Positions 60,176 through 64,000 of a stretch of 64,000 bases of DNA are shown one piece after another. The DNA is from GWE2-40-63 sp050179685 (lineage in GTDB: Bacteria > Bacteroidota > Bacteroidia > Bacteroidales > SZUA-534), in the NCBI GenBank assembly GCA_050179685.1, contig JBFXEW010000008.1, positions 1 through 64,000 on the forward strand, in the 5' to 3' direction. The notes beneath the pieces were generated by a model. That model was not told the origin of the DNA, did not search any database, and was given only the letters and a program-made list of their open reading frames with translations. Numbering within the stretch: position 1 is the stretch's first letter; every line of letters starts with the position of its first letter. Position numbers and translations under genes: made by a program.

Positions 60176-62872
60176 TTAGTTTTTAAATTTATCAATTTCA
60201 ACAATAAAGGCATCGTAAAAACCTTTTTCAATAGCGCTTTGTAATGCCTGTCTGGCCGATGTTCTACCAATAAATTCGCCCCAAACATAGCGGGTGTAAC
60301 CATCGTTGCAAACAATTTTATCTACATCGGTAAGTCCTTTGTAAGTAGGATCGCTCTTTGGATTCTTAAGTGCATATAGCTGAACAGTATAAACCGTACG
60401 ATCGGTTTCGCTCATTTTCGACTTATAAAAATTCGCACTTTTTTGAACCAGTTCGTTGTAATCGAGATTACTGATTACACGTGCATCTGGGAAACCGGCA
60501 TCGACCACCAGATTCATCAGCTCCAGCGCTTCTGATTGATGATTGAATTTACCTACTGTATATAAATAACCGGCTTCGGTCTGGAACATCCACACATTGC
60601 TTATGGTACTTCCCGATTGCTTGAAGTAAGAAAGTTCAAGTGGTTTTTGCGTTTCCATCAGGAAGATGGTGTAAGTCATTTGATCTTTGTATTTCAATTC
60701 GTCGGGAACATAAATATCCTCGATAGTAATGTTATCACTATTCGATTTAATAATCTTTATTTCTACCCTGCGATTCAAACGGCGACCTTCAGGATTATCG
60801 GTTCCATCGGGATTCTGATTAATGGCAATAAAGTTTTCCTTGCCCATTCCTTTGGTTACAAAACGGCTGTTATCGATTCCCTTACTGTGCACATAATCGA
60901 CAACGGCGCGGGCTCTTTTCAGCGAAAGATTCTTATTGTATTCATCCGTTCCGTGAGCATCGGTATTCCCAACAACCTCAATATAAAGCGATGGATTTTT
61001 CTCCATTAGTTTGGCCAGCTTTTCAATTTCTATCTGGTTCTCGCGGTTTAGCTGTTCGCTGTTATAATCGAAAAATATGTTTTTAATGGTAAAGTATTCA
61101 CCGCTGCTAACTGTGAGCGGAACCATCTGCAAAAAGGTTAAAACCTCCTCCGATTGCTGGTCGGCACTAATAAAGATATTTTTTTCGGCCGGCTGGTATC
61201 CTTCGCCAAAGGCTTTAACTGTGTAAGAACCATGTTTTACTTTTCCGCGAAACTCGCCGGTAGTAACATCAGGGCTTAATGCGGCAACTACTTCGCCATC
61301 GGGTTTGGTAACATGAATGTAGAACGAAGGATCGAGTTGCTGGTTGTCTTCGAGGGTTATTCTTCCTTTTAATTCGTATTCTGAGGGAACTACAATGGTT
61401 TTTACTTCGGGAACGTAAGTCGATTCCGCATCGCTAAGCTGGGTTTCATTCTGTGTTCCGGTTTCTCCTGTTTGTGTTTCAGAAGTTGCTGTATCTAAAT
61501 TATCGGAATCATCAGGCACGTTGTCGGCTACAACTTCAATAACACGTTCTGTTTTAGGATACTCAATCCTGAATATTTTTTTCTTATCGCCCCCTTCGGG
61601 CAGGCGCGACATATAAGCCACCGAGCCATCGCCAATGGGAAGGTAAAAAACATCATCAGCAGCTGAATTTATCGGGTATCCAAGATTTTGTGGTTCCGAC
61701 CAGTTGCCATTGTCATCGCTAACCGATTTAAAGATATCGTAACCTCCCATGCTATTGTGTGCTTCGGATGCAAAATAAAGGGTTCGTCCATCTTCGGCTA
61801 AAAAAGGCGTCTCTTCCTCGAACTGTGTATTTATTACCTCACCTAAATTTTCGGCTGTTCCCCAGCGACCTTTGCTGTCTCTTTCAATTTTGTAAATGTC
61901 TTTATAGCCAAATCCGCCCGGACGATCGCTCACAAAAAACAGGGTATTTCCATCTTTCGAAATACTGGCGTGGGTTTCGTTGTAGCGCGAGCTTATTTGC
62001 TTTGGCATACGCTCAATGGCATTCCAACTTCCACCGCTTTTTTCAGAATAATAAATGTTTCCGTTGCCATAATCGTCGCGATAAAGCAACATATAATCAC
62101 CACTGTACGATAAATGAGCCGTGGAAAAATAACCGTCGGATGCTAATCTCTGGGAAATGTCTTTGGGTTTTTTCCAATCGTGTCCATCGGATTCTGAAAA
62201 GTAAATAACCTCAAAAAATGCATTGCCAATATATTCGTCATAAACTTCCTGATAAGCCGTAAAAGCCATCGATTTTTCATCGCCAGCTACTGCCGGGTAA
62301 TAATTTTCGCCTTCCTGACTTATTTTTAATTCTTCAGCAATAAAATTAACCGGCGCAGTCATCATTCTCTTGGCTGTATTACAGGTTTCAATCTGCAAAT
62401 CGACAAATTCGATGTAATAAATATCGGCAGAACTCAGGTACGATTTAAATTTTTCGTAGGCTTCAATGGCTCTGTCAAACTGCCCGTCGATGCGGTACGA
62501 TTTAGCCAGATAAAACCAGGCTTCTTCCGGAGCACCTTCTTCTTTGTAATTTCCTTCTTTATAATTGGATGAAATATTAAGCACCGCTTTCTCAAGGTAG
62601 GGAATAGCATCTTTCACATTGGCCTGGGTATTCAGGTAACACATACCAATGCTTAAATAAATATTCGAATTCTCCCAACCTTCACTTATTATCTCCTGAT
62701 ACAAAGGTAAAGCCAGTTCATACTCTTCGTAAAGCAAGTGGGTTTCAGCCTCTTTATAAAGCTGTTTTACCTTCTTCATATCCTGAGCCTGAATTCCTAT
62801 TGCTAAAAACACCATCAAAACCATTATCAGGTATTTTTTGCTTGAATTAAAAGTGCTGCATTGTATCTTCAT
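60176..62872 (-). CDS. OmpA family protein with TPR, PD40 propeller, CarboxypepD-like and SPOR-like parts (PorE-like)
   Basis: An 898-residue envelope protein. Signal peptide to residue 30 (GIQAQ), TPR helices at 33-170, a PD40/WD40-like propeller at 190-435 (SKDGNTLFFVSDRPGGFGYK, EDGRTLYFASEAHNSMGGYD), a low-complexity linker at 445-490, a carboxypeptidase-regulatory-like strand domain at 500-585, an OmpA peptidoglycan-binding domain at 595-705 (GNTDAHGTDEYNKNLS, LKRARAVVDY) and SPOR-like repeats at 735-896. The TPR-propeller-CRD-OmpA order is that of PorE of the type IX secretion system; the SPOR-like tail is extra. Identity is inferred because paralogues are common. Confidence 0.82.
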   Translation of the reverse strand: MKIQCSTFNSSKKYLIMVLMVFLAIGIQAQDMKKVKQLYKEAETHLLYEEYELALPLYQEIISEGWENSNIYLSIGMCYLNTQANVKDAIPYLEKAVLNISSNYKEGNYKEEGAPEEAWFYLAKSYRIDGQFDRAIEAYEKFKSYLSSADIYYIEFVDLQIETCNTAKRMMTAPVNFIAEELKISQEGENYYPAVAGDEKSMAFTAYQEVYDEYIGNAFFEVIYFSESDGHDWKKPKDISQRLASDGYFSTAHLSYSGDYMLLYRDDYGNGNIYYSEKSGGSWNAIERMPKQISSRYNETHASISKDGNTLFFVSDRPGGFGYKDIYKIERDSKGRWGTAENLGEVINTQFEEETPFLAEDGRTLYFASEAHNSMGGYDIFKSVSDDNGNWSEPQNLGYPINSAADDVFYLPIGDGSVAYMSRLPEGGDKKKIFRIEYPKTERVIEVVADNVPDDSDNLDTATSETQTGETGTQNETQLSDAESTYVPEVKTIVVPSEYELKGRITLEDNQQLDPSFYIHVTKPDGEVVAALSPDVTTGEFRGKVKHGSYTVKAFGEGYQPAEKNIFISADQQSEEVLTFLQMVPLTVSSGEYFTIKNIFFDYNSEQLNRENQIEIEKLAKLMEKNPSLYIEVVGNTDAHGTDEYNKNLSLKRARAVVDYVHSKGIDNSRFVTKGMGKENFIAINQNPDGTDNPEGRRLNRRVEIKIIKSNSDNITIEDIYVPDELKYKDQMTYTIFLMETQKPLELSYFKQSGSTISNVWMFQTEAGYLYTVGKFNHQSEALELMNLVVDAGFPDARVISNLDYNELVQKSANFYKSKMSETDRTVYTVQLYALKNPKSDPTYKGLTDVDKIVCNDGYTRYVWGEFIGRTSARQALQSAIEKGFYDAFIVEIDKFKN

Positions 62873-62898
62873 TATTGCCGGAGTTTATAAATTACTAT

Positions 62899-62906
62899 TC
62901 AAATAT
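62899..62906 (-). promoter_or_regulatory. -7 element TATATTTG of the PorE-like gene
   Basis: Minus-strand TATATTTG, a perfect TAnnTTTG match, 27 bases before the start codon at 62872. Confidence 0.55.
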
Positions 62907-62930
62907 AGCTGATAAAATAAGATAATGCTA

Positions 62931-64000
62931 TCAATTTTTTCGGATTACCCTATATAAGCCAAATAAAAGCAATGGAACTAACAAAAACCACCACCACCAT
63001 TTGCTTCCTGACGAATCGCTTGAATCGTTTGTAAGTTTCTGATTTTGTGCACTCAATCGGTTTTTATTGTTTTTTACTTTTTTATTAAGTGTTTTGTCCT
63101 TGCTAGTTGAGTTATTTTCTGTTGATGTTTGCGCCAAGTCTTCATTTTCGTTAAAAACAAGACGCTTATTCAACTCACTGGCAATTAACAAATCGGCAGT
63201 ATGTAAACCTTTATTGCCAGTAGCAGTCTGATTATCGGCTAAGGTTGAATCATTTGCTTCCGATGTTTTATCTTGAAGCAATAAATCCTCATTATCCCTG
63301 TCGATATCCTGCTGTTTGCTTTGGTCTGCTTTTGCAATTGAAGCATAAGTATCGGAATCTTTTGGAAGTGATGAAGCAATATTGGTAAAAGCCACTACTT
63401 GTTGCGACTGATCGTAAGCATATTCCGGAACATCAATTACGTACTCAAAGGCCTCCTGATTTTTGGATTCAAAAATTACTTTAAATTTTTGTCCCCGGGG
63501 TAGAATAAAAAGAAATTTTCCCGATTCTGCATCGGGCGTGTAAATGCCGAATAAATTATCGTCGAGATCGGTTAATGTGATAACTGCGTTCTCCAGTATT
63601 TTTCCATCCAAACCCCGGGCAAAACCAGCTATTACGGTTTGATTCCTGATGTGCGATTCCGAAAGGTCGATCCTGAAAATGTCGTAATTTCCAATGCTGT
63701 TATTGGCATACGATGCGTAATAAGCCCTGCGCCCATCGACCGATGGCACATAATACACATTGTCGTCGGGTGTATTTATCGGGTAACCCAGATTTTGCGG
63801 AGTTGACCATTGTTCTTCGTCATCGATATAACTCACAAAAACATCAAATCCGCCCATGGTGTTATGTCCGCGTGAAGCAAAAAACAGCGAAGTTCCGTCG
63901 GGATGGATATAAGGGCCTTCTTCGTCGAAAGGGGTATTAATTTTAGGTCCCAGATTTTGAGCCTTGCTCCAGTTTCCGTTTGGCAATTTACGAACCCGGT
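62931..64000 (-). CDS. PD40 propeller protein with C-terminal membrane anchor (5' end outside window)
   Basis: A partial gene; the frame stays open to the window edge, so no start can be given. Visible domains are the end of a PD40 propeller (IHPDGTSLFFASRGHNTMGG, GYPINTPDDNVYYVPSVDGR), a carboxypeptidase-regulatory-like domain (VIAGFARGLDGKILENAVIT), a long Ser/Asn/Asp/Lys-rich linker of about 120 residues, and a C-terminal helix KWWWWFLLVPLLLFGLYR with basic end. It shares its first two domains with the PorE-like gene downstream but lacks OmpA; here a membrane helix replaces it. Probably an outer-envelope protein that is anchored at its end. Confidence 0.75.
   Translation of the reverse strand, partial: RVRKLPNGNWSKAQNLGPKINTPFDEEGPYIHPDGTSLFFASRGHNTMGGFDVFVSYIDDEEQWSTPQNLGYPINTPDDNVYYVPSVDGRRAYYASYANNSIGNYDIFRIDLSESHIRNQTVIAGFARGLDGKILENAVITLTDLDDNLFGIYTPDAESGKFLFILPRGQKFKVIFESKNQEAFEYVIDVPEYAYDQSQQVVAFTNIASSLPKDSDTYASIAKADQSKQQDIDRDNEDLLLQDKTSEANDSTLADNQTATGNKGLHTADLLIASELNKRLVFNENEDLAQTSTENNSTSKDKTLNKKVKNNKNRLSAQNQKLTNDSSDSSGSKWWWWFLLVPLLLFGLYRVIRKN

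Noticed and set aside
60175..60315. Longer N-terminus for the GNAT gene
   Set aside because: The added residues would come from inside the OmpA gene in another frame; the conserved domain starts right after the ATG at 60174.

Overview
The window looks like a chromosomal segment of a Bacteroidota species, most likely order Marinilabiliales (Prolixibacteraceae-like). Evidence: many promoters of the TAnnTTTG type (seen upstream of bamD, recN, nhaA, trmD, ECF sigma and others), few Shine-Dalgarno sites, the synteny bamD-rpoZ-coaBC-porD-recN, type IX secretion parts (PorD, a PorE-like OmpA protein, a GldI-like FKBP), Bacteroidota-type FabI, short AMP nucleosidase and DUF349 protein. The genus call is inference; the phylum call is strong. 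No tRNA, rRNA or CRISPR was seen. || Layout. 1-3.5 kb: an accessory island of broken and intact toxin-type genes: the tail of an IS1595-like transposase, remnants of a RelE/ParE toxin and its antitoxin, a truncated RhuM gene, an intact PIN toxin/antitoxin pair and a Fic protein with a BRO-type N-terminus. Three copies of a roughly 50-95 bp repeat sit at the module boundaries. 3.5-8.4 kb: a PgpH-type cyclic-di-AMP phosphodiesterase, an NlpC/P60 peptidase, a 34-residue membrane peptide, a Nudix hydrolase and an AOS-family PLP enzyme. 8.7-14.7 kb: bamD, rpoZ, coaBC, porD, recN, fabI. 14.8-22 kb: a minus-strand run with a GT-C/TPR membrane protein, four consecutive FKBP isomerase genes and nrnA. 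22-29 kb: nhaA, ndk, a YceI lipoprotein, DUF721-recF, a LytTR response regulator, a TPR membrane protein and ribH. 29.2-30.8 kb: 1.5 kb without genes but rich in repeats, including a 220-bp array with an exact 22-bp period and a 216-bp MITE-like element. 30.8-41.9 kb: yidC, pyrG, DUF349 protein, Hsp20, trmD, sod, addB. 42-48.3 kb: a LitR/CarH-like MerR regulator, an ECF sigma factor and sucAB (2-oxoglutarate dehydrogenase), whose upstream regions all carry TGTTTA(A/T) motifs. 48.3-58.9 kb: an M28 peptidase gene split by an in-frame amber codon, an AlkD-like protein, a large dCache-HAMP-GAF-PAS sensor without an output domain, addA, holA and AMP nucleosidase. 59.2-64 kb: an HsdR_N-type protein, a GNAT acetyltransferase, a PorE-like OmpA protein and a PD40 propeller protein that runs off the window. 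|| How the parts fit. Most genes are housekeeping: envelope assembly (BamD, YidC, PorD, PorE-like, FKBPs), DNA repair (RecN, RecF, AddAB, AlkD), coenzymes (CoaBC, RibH) and nucleotides (PyrG, NDK, AMP nucleosidase). The best candidates for something undescribed are the MerR-ECF module with its dense operator-like motifs reaching sucAB, without any carotenoid genes, and the 22-bp phased repeat array.
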